DNA of 64,000 nt, taken from contig NC_134680.1 of the NCBI RefSeq assembly GCF_024713945.1, forward strand, positions 3,124,001 through 3,188,000. The letters are read 5' to 3'. Below, in pieces: positions 1-12,317 of the stretch (the first letter of the stretch is position 1; every line of letters begins with the position of its first letter). Origin of the DNA: Dermatophagoides farinae. Lineage: Eukaryota > Arthropoda > Arachnida > Sarcoptiformes > Pyroglyphidae. The notes under the pieces are model-generated. The model was not told where the DNA came from. It saw only the letters and a list, made by a program, of their open reading frames with translations, and ran no database searches. A program made the position numbers and the translations under genes.

Positions 1-590
1 TGATGATCATTCACTCACAGCAATTTGTGACTGAATGTCATAAAGTCATTATTATTTCATTGATCCTTTTTGTACGTTGATAATCATCATTTTTGCCTGA
101 CATACACACGCGCAAAGTTTTTGTTTTGTTTTGTTTTTTCATTTGCCATCATCATCATCATGGGGTTTTATTGATAGTGAAAAAATAAACAAAAACATCA
201 AAAGTTTCATCACTTTTGAAATTCATCGATCAACAACAACAAACAACAAACAACACGCATGGGGCAACTAATAAGAAAAAAAAATTTGTTACGAATAAAA
301 GTTTTTTTTTCGATTGTTCGTTTGTTCAATTTTTCATATTTGTCATACGATGACGATGAGCAAAATATTTGAAGAATTGACTTGCATACACACACACACA
401 CACACGAATAGACATGAAAAATTGTCCAAACTCAGCAGGTATTTTTTTCTACCCAAAAAAAAAACAAAAACAAAAAACAACTTTTCCATCATTTCCATAA
501 TATAACGAATGTGAAAAGAAAAATTCTGAAAAAAACCAGAGGCCAAAAAATCAATTTTGAATGATGAATATGACAATCAAAAACAGAAAA

Positions 591-610
591 AGAGAGAGAG
601 AGAGAGAGAG
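591..610. repeat. (GA)n microsatellite
   Basis: About ten uninterrupted GA dinucleotides in A-rich intergenic DNA. There is no gene around it and no sign that it is anything other than a simple repeat. Confidence 0.9.
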
Positions 611-831
611 GTGGAAAAAAGTTTGTCACCAAAACAACAAAAACAACAACAATCAGAAAAAAAAACTTTACATTAGATTTCTATAACCAAACAATCTATC
701 TTGTCCCATGAAAGTAGAATCAAAAAATCTTGAGATTTTTTTTTATTATTATTATTATTTTGCCCATAGCTTTTGAAACAATTCAACTGTTTTGTCGTGT
801 CTTAAAAATGTTTACTTTTCCTACTTCCTTT

Positions 832-858
832 TCATCATCATCATCATCATCATCATCA
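832..858. repeat. (CAT/TCA)n trinucleotide repeat
   Basis: About nine TCA units. The same triplet family (ATC/GAT) recurs through the window, both between genes and inside exons where it becomes polyS, polyH or polyD. A second short ATC tract lies about 75 bp downstream. Confidence 0.9.
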
Positions 859-2024
859 AATACGTGTGATGGCTGCAAAAATCGTTTTATACTTTCTTTC
901 ATTCTCTATTTCTTCTGCAAAAAAAACTTGACAATCATCATCATCATCATCATCATTATCAAACGAAACAAAATCAAAAGAAAAGACAAAAAGACTATTA
1001 ACTAACTAACTAACAAACTACACATACATAAACACATGGGAAAAAGATGAAGAATTTTCTTTTTCCCAATTTTAAAACATTTTCTTTTACTAACATCTCA
1101 ATAAATTAAAGATTCTATTGAGTAAAAAGGAACTTGAATAAAATTAATTGTCATCAATTGACACAAACACAGTGTTTATCAACCATTTGTTTTTGTTTTT
1201 TTTAGGTGTTTGATTTTGAAAAAAAATTTCGTATAAAACAATAAAAATCGATGAATTTTAAATGAGAAAAAAGAATTATTATTTTTTTTGAAGAAATTCA
1301 AATAAAACAACAGAATATTCCTGAATCTTAACATCGTTCATTATGAACAACAACAACAACAGCAATGACAATGAAATAAACTTAATACGAAATAAACAAA
1401 CAAAAATGAAAATGCAATCAAATTTAATGATGGTGAAATCAAAAAAAAAAAAAAAAATCAAACAACCGGCAATTGATGTTCAATAAAAGTAGGAAAAAAA
1501 ACTTGGGTTTCCACCACCCACCACCGACCATTAATGATGATGATGCAAGTTTATGCTCATAGTTTAACAGATGTAAAAACAAAACTGGAAAAAAATTACA
1601 ATTTCCAAAAAAAAAACATCAAACATTCATGTGTGTGTGTGTGGCAGATTTTCTCAACGACCTACCTACTACTATTCTATATGATTCTTTTCAATTGATG
1701 AAAATCTAGCCAAACAACCAACCAACCAGTTATTATAGTGAATGTTTAAAATGTTTTGTGTACCAATGTGTGTGTGTGTGTGTATGCTTTCGTCAAATAT
1801 TCATTGTGTACATTTATTCTTGTGAGATAAAAAAAACACCGGCTGAGCCGTGAAACAAAAAAAATATAAATCTCAATCGTCAATTTTAGGATCTAAAAAT
1901 TATAACCAATCAACTATAGCTCTCTCTCTCTCTAGATTCCTATAGTAAATTAATGTCAGATTTTTTTTAACATGATAACAAAAAACGCTTAACATCGTTT
2001 ATTAATATCGTTGATAATTGAAAA

Positions 2025-2061
2025 CACCGATTCATCATCAATCAATGATGATGAATCGGTG
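2025..2061. repeat. perfect 16-bp hairpin
   Basis: CACCGATTCATCATCA (2025-2040) and its exact reverse complement (2046-2061) flank a 5-nt loop. No T-run terminator, flanking duplication or gene is associated with it. The stem is partly built of the abundant CAT triplet, so chance formation is quite possible. Confidence 0.8.
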
Positions 2062-4933
2062 ATAAATAAAAAAAAATGTGAATTTATTATCATGAAAAAA
2101 AAATTTATTTACACATCCAGTTAGGACAACGTGTCTGTATGTGTGTGTGTTTTTTTTTTTTTTTTTTGTATGTGTGTGTGTGTGCGTGGGTGTGTCGGTG
2201 GGGAAAAACAGAAAATCTGGAAACGTAAAAAAAATTATTCATATCAATTTATTAGACATTCAAATTGATAAAAATTCTTCCTCTTTTAACATTTACGTCA
2301 AACATTTATAAAATGTTTGTGTGTGTGTGTGTATGAGCTACATTTATCTATACATTCAAGTTATATATTCTGTTTATTTTGTTTTATTAGATTTTTTTTC
2401 TGTTCTCTCATACAATTTCAGGTGCAGTTATTACACACCAACACAGTATATTGTTAGCATTTTTTTTTTGTAATAAATAAATGAATTATGAATTCCACTG
2501 AAAACAAAACAGAATTAAATAAATGACAATGATAGTACAGTATAAAAAAAAATTTCTGCATAATCTTTTTCTTGAAATGCATTATTTCTCATGAATGAAT
2601 GGAAAAAATATCACTGAATTTGATGGCTACACAGACACACACACACACACAGTACTGGGTTCTATCGTTTTCGATATGAAATGATTTTAGCAACATCCCA
2701 TTCTATGATAAATTCTGTTTAATTATTCAAACAAACCAAAAAAAAAAATAAAATAAAATTCCATTTTCCATTACAATTAGCTATACATTAAAATTTGATT
2801 TTCATTGTTGTTATAATTTTTATTGTTAACCTTACATAATATATATGCACATAATAAGATGCTAATAAATTAAATTTGAAACTTGAACTTTGTGGCCCAA
2901 ACAAATTATATTTATTTAGAAAGTGAAATCTTGCCAAATAATAAATTATGCAAAAGAATAATGAAAAAAAATAAAATAAAATTATTCTTAAAAAATTCTA
3001 TATGTGAATTTTGTTCATTGTTGATAATTTTCATTTATATATATAAAAAAGAAGAAATTTCAACATAAACAACTAAGCAGAGAAAAAAAATATGATATCA
3101 TCATTGATTACTTATGTAAACTCAAAGATTCCCATGTGAATATTCTGTTTCATGTAATTTACATACAAACAACAACAACAACAACAACAAAAACAATGAA
3201 TGAACGAACGAAAAATTAAATTTTAAAATCAATGCAAAAACTATGCAAAAATCCAGAAAAATTAATGAAGTAAAGTCAACATTGAAGGGGCTGTAGAAAT
3301 TTTTTTCTGATTTTTTTTTTGATATCACTACCATACACAGCACACACACACACACACCAACCGCTCGATTGGAATTTCTCATCCTTTTTTTTCTATACGC
3401 GTTCGATTAATGCCTCGAAGCGGCTGACATTTTTATTTTGTTCATTGATGTTTGCGTAAATACAAAATCAATGAACTGGAAGATGAAAAAAAAAATAGAA
3501 AAATCATTTTAAATTTTTCGTTGTTTTTGTCACTGCTTGATTGTATAGAAGAAAAAAAAATATCACAAACAACATCTACACACATAAAATAAACAAAAAA
3601 AAATTAATTTTCTTTGGACAAAAAGTATGCTTTGATTTTCACAAAAAAAAATCGATTGCATTACATTCTAGTGATTCCGAAAAAGGAAAACTTTCATTTT
3701 TATGTTTTTTTTGCGCGCAAACAAAATAAAATAAAATAAAAACCTTGTTACGAAATAAATCAATAATCAATTACCAGGTAAATGAAAAAAAAAATATTTA
3801 TCAACAAAATATCGATAGAGTTCCAAAAAAAAGTGCGAAAAACCTTTGGTCATCATTTTATTCAAAATCGATCGATCCATTGATCGTCTAGCAGCACAAT
3901 GAGTAACATTAAATTGCTTACAAAAACCAGATCAATCGTTGTTGTTGTTGTTGTTATTATTGTTATCCCCAATCTGATGACGAAAAAAAAATTGAAAAAA
4001 AATTTTGATGTGACAAATACAGAAATTTGATTCTTTCAAATTCTGACACTCATTCCTTCTTCCCATAGAAATTCAACATTCACACACACATACTCACACA
4101 GAAAAACAGTATGTATGTCTGCGATGGTCTTTTACCCATTTTCATCGGTAAAATGTTATCAGTAAAAAAAAATGACATCACACAGACAGTGTTGTTGTGT
4201 TTGTAAGTAAAATGTGTGCTTTTTTATCAATCAATCGATCGATCGATCTACATGAATGACTATGGAACAACAACAACGATTGATGGGATGCAAATTGATA
4301 AATTGATTGACCCCAATTTTTTTTTAGACCATTTTATCGTCATCATCTGCTTTTATTTTCACTATATATATTTTTGTATATCTTTTTTCTTGCCATCAAC
4401 ATCATCATCATCATCATCATCACTTCACTTGTCACCGCCTAAGCTAATTTAGTATTCATATGAGCATACAAATAGATTGTGTATACAAGAAAAAAAAACT
4501 TAACAACCTGACAATAATAAAAACAAGAATGTGAATATACCACCTCCTTGTTTTTTTCTTTTTCATTCTCCTAGCGAGAAAAGAAAAACAAAAAAAAAAT
4601 TTTTCTTGTAAAAAGTTTTTTATTCACATAAAAAAAATTATTCTAAGAATCTTGATTTACAACATCATCATCATCATCATCATTTAGTATAAACCCAGTT
4701 ACAACTTATCCACTATTCTCTATTCTCTTTAATATTACGACAAGAATATTTTTCATTATCATGATGGAGTATATAACTAATAATTTCAGCCAGAGTAAGT
4801 CAGCAAATGTAGAATCAACTAACTAACTAACTAACTACATACGATACAGCAGTAAAAATGTCGAAAAGATGTGTGAAAGTCAAAAAACAATGATGACGAC
4901 AGTTATTGATGATGATTATTGATTATCACTCTC

Positions 4934-4934
<1 letters not shown>

Positions 4935-4966
<32 letters not shown>
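4935..4966. repeat. (AC)16 microsatellite
   Basis: The longest uninterrupted AC tract in the window, 32 nt, followed by a short CATT repeat. Likely polymorphic. Confidence 0.95.
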
Positions 4967-4970
<4 letters not shown>

Positions 4971-6219
4971 TCATTCATTCATTCAAAATTACTAAGAAAG
5001 AATATGTCGTCATTCACAGCTGCTAATTTTCACTTCATGAATAAATATATTAGCATACATGAACTATATATGTATTTGATATCCATCAAAGAAAAAAAAT
5101 TCACAATTTTTTTAGCCAATATATATGATCGGTGATAAATAGTGTGAAATGAAAAGATGTGAAAAAAATATATAATAAATTGAAAGAAATGATGAATGAA
5201 ATTATAATAATAATAATGAACGAAAAATTCTTTAATTTCTATATTATTATCAAGACATACTAATCATGAATTTAGAGAATCAAAAAATCATACACACACA
5301 CTCACACACTATATGGAATAGCAAGAAAAAGCTCAAAAACCAACAACAACAACAACAATAACTACAACAACAAAAATAATAATCGATTAAATTCGAGAAG
5401 CCCCTGCACCTTTTTATGTTTAAGCTTTCAAAAAAAAAAGATTTCAAATAAATTAATGCCCATACAAATATATAAAATATATATCGTGATCGTTATAATA
5501 ACAATTTCTATTTAGTATTAATCGATTGATTTTGAATAGAATATCGATCGATTAATAAATCCAACAAAAAAGAGTGAAAGAGAAAAAAGCTAAAACCATA
5601 GAATATATGTAGAGGTTCATATAATATTGAAAATTCTATTGAAAATTTCTACTCTAGCAATTTTCAAAGCAAAGCAAGAAAAAAACACTTTCTTCTTATC
5701 ACAACGACACATTGAACAAACTAACAAAAGCAACAACAACAACAACAACAAAAAATCGATTCATTTATTCATTCAAAACCAATCAATCAATCAATCAACC
5801 GGTGTGTGTGTGTGTATGGTGAATCAACTTTTTTTTCACTGCACTATTTAAACGAAGAATTCGACACACCCCATTCCATATTAGAAGCATGACCCGAATT
5901 TCATTGTCGAAAATCTTTGTCGATTGATTGATATAGAAAAAGTGAAGCCATCCATATAAAAAAGGATGTCAACAACAACAACAATCAACGACAAGATAAC
6001 GCTTCAAAAAAAAAAAAAAAAAATAGTTGGGCAATTGAAAATGAATGAAAAATGGCTCAAATAACATGGAAAAAAAACTGAGCAAAAAGAGTCGAATGTA
6101 AAAAAAAAATCTTTTAAAAAATAGCCTGTCAATTTAAATGTAAATTCTTGAAATAAACATCATTATCGGTGAATTTTTTCCATTTCATTTCATTTTCACA
6201 GCAATTCAATTTGCTTATG

Positions 6220-6228
6220 ACAACCAAG
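6220..6228. repeat. left target-site duplication ACAACCAAG
   Basis: Nine bases immediately left of the inverted-repeat element at 6229. They are repeated exactly at 7157-7165 on its right side. Confidence 0.9.
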
Positions 6229-6628
6229 GGTTCTGTCACAAATTGTCGAAAATAAAAATGTCGAATACAAAATGATCGAAAATATTTGATCGAAAATAAT
6301 AAAGTCGAAATGACAAAAATGTCGAACAGACAAAAATGTCGAAAATAAAAAAGTCGAAAATTGAAATGTCGAAATGGCTTGAGCCCTTATCCCTTAAAAT
6401 TATCACTAACGAAAAAGACTCAAATATTATTTTTTCATTTTAATTCTGGATACACAGTGGCGACTTTTCCCTTATTTAATGCAGAGAACGTCAGTGTTGA
6501 CTTTACTTATTATTGTCAAAGACAAGGAAATTTTCTGAGACAAAAGTGTAAAACATCGATGAACCGATTTATAGTATTTTAGACTTTGATCTCTATTCTA
6601 GATTGTTTGTCAATACAATAGTTTTATC

Positions 6629-6653
6629 CAAACCTCACCGAAGGTGAGGTTTG
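6629..6653. repeat. 11-bp palindrome inside the MULE-like element
   Basis: CAAACCTCACC and GGTGAGGTTTG are exact inverse copies separated by GAA, near the middle of the 928-bp element. It lies about 25 bp before the telomere-like repeat. Confidence 0.85.
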
Positions 6654-6677
6654 TATTAATCTAATGAACCGAGACCA

Positions 6678-6696
6678 CCTAACCTAACCTAACCTA
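6678..6696. repeat. short telomere-like (CCTAA)n run
   Basis: About four copies of CCTAA, the complement of TTAGG, the common arthropod telomere unit. It lies in the unique centre of the transposon and not at a chromosome end. Four copies is too short for certainty. Confidence 0.7.
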
Positions 6697-7156
6697 AACT
6701 AGAAAAAAATAAACATTTTTGGCCCTGTGAAGACCGTTCATAACATTGAATGCTCCTTTTATCACCCACTCTTCAATAATTACTTAAAGATAATTTTGAT
6801 GCTGTAGTAAATCGATAAACAATCAAATAATAATCACAAACAAATTTGAATGAAAATATAAAGTGAATTGATAATAATATGAATCCAAATAGTTCGAATA
6901 AAAATAAAATTTTATCATCTTAATGTGTGATTATCCAGAATTGAAATGAAAAAATAATATTTGAGTCTTTTTCGTTAGTGATAATTTTAAGGGATAAGGG
7001 CTCAAGCCATTTTCGACATTTCAATCTTCGACTTTTTTATTTTCGACATTTTTGTCTGTTCGACGTTTTTGTCGTTTCGACTTTATTATTTTCGATCAAA
7101 TATTTTCGACCATTTTGCATTCGACATTTTTATTTTCGACAATTTGTGACACAACC

Positions 7157-7165
7157 ACAACCAAG
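7157..7165. repeat. right target-site duplication ACAACCAAG
   Basis: Exact copy of 6220-6228, directly abutting the right end of the inverted-repeat element. Confidence 0.9.
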
Positions 7166-10100
7166 TGAAAACAAAATAAAATTAATAGGCTAAATGAAAG
7201 AAAAAATAAGACAAACAAAACACTATAACCATGTATACGTGTACCAATGTGAATAACCAACAAAAACGAAAAAAAAAATACATGCAAATCAATAATGTTG
7301 TCGTTGTTTTTCCAAAATAGATCTTGACAAAAATAAAGCAACCAGATTCTGGTCAACCATCAACGTGAATTAACAAAAAAAAATCAAGAATAGAAAAGGC
7401 AAACAGAAAACACACAAAGAAATCGGAACCCCAATACAAACGAAGTAAAAAAAAAGACAGAAAAAAACCACTGGTGAAAAAATATGAGGAATCAAGTAGC
7501 CAACCAATGTCAACATGGATATCCGAAACCGAAAAACAAACGCTGGCTCGTCAATATCAAACAAAACAAAATGGCGTGAAAAATGTCACGGCCATTTGAA
7601 TTTAGAATGAATTTCGATGTTCTTTCATCATCATTATTATTATTATGTATCACCATAAAAAAAATATGACGAAACAAAAAAAACCAATTTTGATGGCAAA
7701 GACAAACTAAAAAAAACCATGAAAAATGTGTAAACAAACGGCAAGAAAGTTTTCACTTGAGAACAACGAATTTCTATTGATTGGTCAAATAGAAATCTTC
7801 AAAATGGAAAAAAAAAGAATATTCACAACCGAAAAAAAAGACTAAAGAAAAAATTGACGCTATGACATAAATGAATATACATGAATAACCAACAAAACAA
7901 ACAAATGGAAAATGAAATCGAATCAGGATTGAAAGACAAATACGAATAAAATGGGAAAAAAAAGAATTTAATAACCCGAATCAGAATGATAATAATAACA
8001 ATAAAAACAATATATATACCAAAAAATGAAAAATGCAAACAAATTGAGCAAACAATAATAATAATCATCAAGAAATAAAAACTGGATTCAACAACAACGA
8101 ATGAATAAATAAATTCCATTGAAAGATTGACAAGAACAACATTCGATGAGTTTCTTGTTGTTGTTTTTTTTCTTTGTGTTTTATTCTCTTTTCACACGTT
8201 TTTTTTTCTTCACGAAAATGATTTTTTTTATGATGAGACAAACGATGAAAAATAAAAGAAATTCTTGACGTAATAAATATTAGAACAAAAGGCAAATATT
8301 TTGATAACGATCCATTAAATGATAAGGATGATGGTGATAGCCCATTGTATGATGAATGAATGAATGAAAGAATGACATGTCATAATTTTGGAACTTGAAC
8401 ACACACACACACACACACAGACAAACACTGTAGTAATATTGAAAAATTGGTTTCAGGAAAAAAAACAAATTCTCAATAAAATAATCAAGTGTACAAGTGT
8501 TATAGTAACCGGAACCATCATTATATCTGTTATAATGGAACATAAAATTTCAATTAATCATTTTTGCTCATTCCGTCTGTGTGTGTGTGTCATTTCTCAA
8601 TCTAGTAGTGTTTTCTATTACTACTGCTGCTGTCGCTGCTATTGTTGTTGTTAAAGTATAAATTATTTAGATTATTTCCTATCATACATACAGTGTTTGA
8701 TTGTCATTTTCGTATTTTATTTTCGTTTTTTTTCAATAAAAACAACATGCACACACACACTTATATTGATTATATAAAGAGACACTTATGTGGTAACCAT
8801 GTAACGATAGTAATTTTGAATGGAAATGGAAATGATTTTTTATTTTCTTATTTTATAATGAAAAAAAAAACAAATAGCATAATGAATTTGTAAATGAATA
8901 TTCAAGAATAAATAAAGGAAATCAACATCATCAAGGATGGAATTTTATTTCCGAAATGAATTCACAAAGAAATGATGTTGTAATGATATAATCATCGATC
9001 AATCGAATGAGTATATATTATATATGTGTAATATTAAAAAAAAAGAAAAAACTTTTAATTTCCGAATTGATTGTATGTGGATAGAAATTTTATGATGATG
9101 ATTAAATCGATTACAATTGCAATAATAATAATAATCATTATCATCATAATGGTTATAAAAAGCTTTTTCATCATCGATATTGATTGATTCTTACCGATAA
9201 TGATGATAATCATCATCATCATAACCATTGAATTGGAACAACAAAATACCCGGAAAAAAATTAATCGTCTTGAAACAAATTTTTTCGTTATTATGAAAAA
9301 AAAATATTCACTAATGTAACCAGCATTTTTTTATTATCACCAGATAAAAAGAAAAACGAAAATTCTTTTTCATTTTTTCTACAAGAAAAAAAAATATTCC
9401 ATTTTTGTATTTCAAGTTATTATGTCATCATCAGATTTTTAGCTGTTTGTTTTCATGATTATAATTATCGAGGATTAAATTTAATGGCGGAAAAAACTGA
9501 TTTTTTTGTGGTGCATCAAAAGAAATTGTATTTTTTTTTTTTTGGGCAGCTTTCAAGCTCGAGATAACTCGAGATGAAAATTGGAATATTTTTTTACGAT
9601 TTAATTCAATGTGCAAATTCATTCCTGTATGATGATGAATGTATTTCTGGTGAAAAAAATTAGGAAAATTAAAAAATCCGAGAATGAAATGAAAAAAAGA
9701 ACAGGAAAAAAAAGGTGGAAACCAATGAATGAATGAATGAATATATTCTATCATATATGATGAATGAATGAATGGTACCAAATTAATCGACTAATAACTA
9801 TAGCTTGTCAACAAAAAAAAGGAAGAACGGAAAACAACCAAAACAATGATGATTCGGCGATGATGTTGGTGATGGACTGTTTTTTTTTTGTTTTGTTCAA
9901 TCTAATCCATCTTTGAAAAGAATTCACATACTCATTGTATAATAATAATAATAATAGATACACAAAGTATGTTCGTATTGAATCATATATGAAATCAATT
10001 ATTCCTATCACGTCAATTAAAATCATATTTCTAGTTGTTGGTAGCCTATACTATCAGGAAAACCCTGGAATATAACAGTGGAAATAATAATATATAATAA

Positions 10101-11721
10101 TTTTCATAATGTTGATATTATCATTATATTGATTATTATTATTATTATTATCAGCCATCATTAGGAAAAATATTAGTATTCGGATGATGATGATAATGAT
10201 AATGATAATGATAATGATGGCTGATATCAGAATAAAGGACAATAATTACCTTCCATTATTATTGATCAAATATTTGATTAGCCAGGTGGTGATTGATTGT
10301 TGATAGAAATTTAGAATTCTATTGAATTTGATTGATTGATTAATTTATTGTTTTTTTTTATTTGGAAAGAAAATCAAAGATTGATTATCAGAGTAAATCA
10401 AATTCGAGAAAAACAACCGGAAAAGTAACGAAACCAATTGGAAAAAAAAGAAAAAACAGGATACATTTGATACAAACGATAGATAAGAAAAATGTACCGA
10501 ATGTTTAGAACAAAAAAAAAGAGTTAGCATTTTTCGTTCATGTCAATTTATTACCACCATCATCATCACTATATTTATCAGGAATGTTGTACTTGGTCAG
10601 TCAAAAGTCTTCAGTGGTGGTTTTTGTGTGTGTGTCTGTGTCTGATGAATAATTTAATTGAAGATGAAGTAAATGTGAAACAAAAATTGATGCAAATATG
10701 CCCGGGAAAATAAGATCTCCAATCAACAAAATAAGATCTAATAGGACGCAATAGTTTGGTTGGTTATCATCGTGGCTAGCCAGACCGATCTGAAAAAAAA
10801 TTCGGTTGTTGTTTAGTTTGTTGTAGACAAATTAGGTTTTCGCATAGGCAAAGAAAATTAAGAATGAAAGAACGAAAACGAAAAAAAAAAGAAACGATCT
10901 CTGGTGATATGTGTGTGTGTATGTTGTTAATTGAAAATGAAATTGAAGAGATACTCAAAGACCAAGACAAGTGCAATAAATATTCCATTATCTTTTTCTC
11001 TCTTTTTCTTTGAGTTAGTGCGTGTGCTATTCCAATTGGAATTTTTTTTTCAAACAAAACGTCAATGTGAACGATGGTCACAAGAAACAAGTTTATCGAA
11101 TTATATCGGAATTACAAAGAAAAAAAAATCGTATCAGGTAACATAAAAAAAAGTTTGCATTTGTCTTGAATTCATTCATGAAACTGTTTATAGGCCGGTA
11201 TTACATATATTGAAATTGTTGATAATGAATTTTGTCTTTGTTTTGTTTTTGTCAACGAAAGTTACAATCGAATCAAAAATTTTTTTTCTTTATTTCAGCT
11301 GTAGCAAAGAAAAAAAACGCTTGAATGATGATGATGATGATAATATTGTGGAAATCAAATTGAAAAAAAAGATAAAAAAGTATTATTTTGCTATGCAAAA
11401 CTTGTCGATAGATAACTTCTTGTGTGTGTGCGTGAGTGTGAGTTTGTTTCTGAGCCCCTGATAACGGTTGATAAGAATTTTATTCACTTAAACACACAGC
11501 ACTAAATATATCATTATTATCAGGTAAGAAAAAAAAAACAAAACCAAAAGATATAAGCCTTTCGCAAATCAATAAAATGATCAATTTAAAGCCAAAAAGA
11601 AAAGAATATTTTCCAATGGAATTTTGGTTTTGTTTTTTTTTTGCTATATTGACAGATATTAACACTGAAAATTCATTTCATTCGATTTTTTTTTCCTTAA
11701 TCCAAAGTTCTTAAAGTCTTA

Positions 11722-11748
11722 ACACACACACACACACACACACACACA
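11722..11748. repeat. (AC)13 microsatellite
   Basis: Uninterrupted AC dinucleotides in A/T-rich non-coding sequence. Confidence 0.9.
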
Positions 11749-12286
11749 TGGGCATATTCTTGTTGAATTATAATTTGCGGGTTACTTAGTTGTGATAATA
11801 ATAGCCGGTAGTATATATTTTCAATTTGTTAGTTGTTTGGCTAGTTGGTTTGGATAGAGAAAAAAAAACACATGAGACTTGTTTTTATTTTGTCTCGAAT
11901 TTTTTTTTTTATTGTTTTTTCCTTTTTCACATTTTTTTTATTGCAAAAAAAAGAAGGAAATGAATTTTTATTATCATTATCATCATAATCATCATTGCTA
12001 TTAATAATAGAGAATTTTTAGCCGTTGTTGATGTTAAACCAAAAAAAAAAAAAAATAAGAACTTGATTTTGTTTTTAATGGAAATTCAGAAATAAAGAGA
12101 AAACAACGATAATAAAAAAAATGACACCCAAAACAACAACAACAACAACAACAAATGAACAAGGATTATAGTATCTTTTTGTACAACAAATTACTTTCAC
12201 TTTTTTTTCTTACACTTGGTTTCATTTTTTCTTCATTATTATTATTACTATTTTCATCAATTCTTAGGTCTTTGAGTTTTCTTGTC

Positions 12287-12317
12287 TTGTGTTGTGTTGT
12301 AATGTGTTGTGTTGTGA
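12287..12317. repeat. degenerate TGTGT-type pentamer repeat
   Basis: Two blocks of (GTGTT)n separated by AAT, forming a short G/T-rich strand in non-coding DNA. Confidence 0.7.

Larger units (their letters stand above)
1..6219. other. gene-poor, simple-repeat-rich region
   Basis: No convincing exon is visible on either strand. Open frames here are short and consist of poly-F/K/I/N/S from A/T runs, CAT/CAA repeats and (CA)n tracts, without protein-like composition or paired splice sites. Scattered microsatellites and one perfect hairpin are listed separately. The region could be intergenic or part of a very long intron of a gene starting outside the window. Confidence 0.6.
6229..7156. mobile_element. 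non-autonomous MULE-like TIR transposon (928 bp)
   Basis: The element starts GGTTCTGTCACAAATTGTCG and ends CGACAATTTGTGACACAACC, so its ends are inverted repeats. The inverted arms extend about 225 bp (6229-6452 and 6932-7156) with few mismatches. It is flanked by an exact 9-bp direct repeat, ACAACCAAG, at 6220-6228 and 7157-7165. Long TIRs with 9-bp duplications are characteristic of Mutator-like (MULE) elements; hAT elements make 8 bp and Tc1/mariner TA. Each arm holds nine TCGAA motifs spaced about 14-17 nt, like a subterminal repeat array. The centre has a short palindrome and a telomere-like CCTAA run. No transposase frame is present, so it must be mobilised in trans. Superfamily is inferred from duplication length and TIR size only. 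Confidence 0.85.

Noticed and set aside
210-1005. Several open frames of 60-90 codons
   Set aside because: They consist of translated (CA)n, (CAT)n and A/T homopolymers, overlap on both strands, and have no splice or start context.
4786-4798. Possible 5-nt micro-exon TTTCAG-CCAGA-GTAAGT
   Set aside because: Both splice motifs are good, but there is no adjacent coding exon to connect to; most likely chance.
6361-6582. 73-codon + strand frame inside the MULE-like element
   Set aside because: It starts in the inverted repeat, shows no transposase motif and has no counterpart domain.
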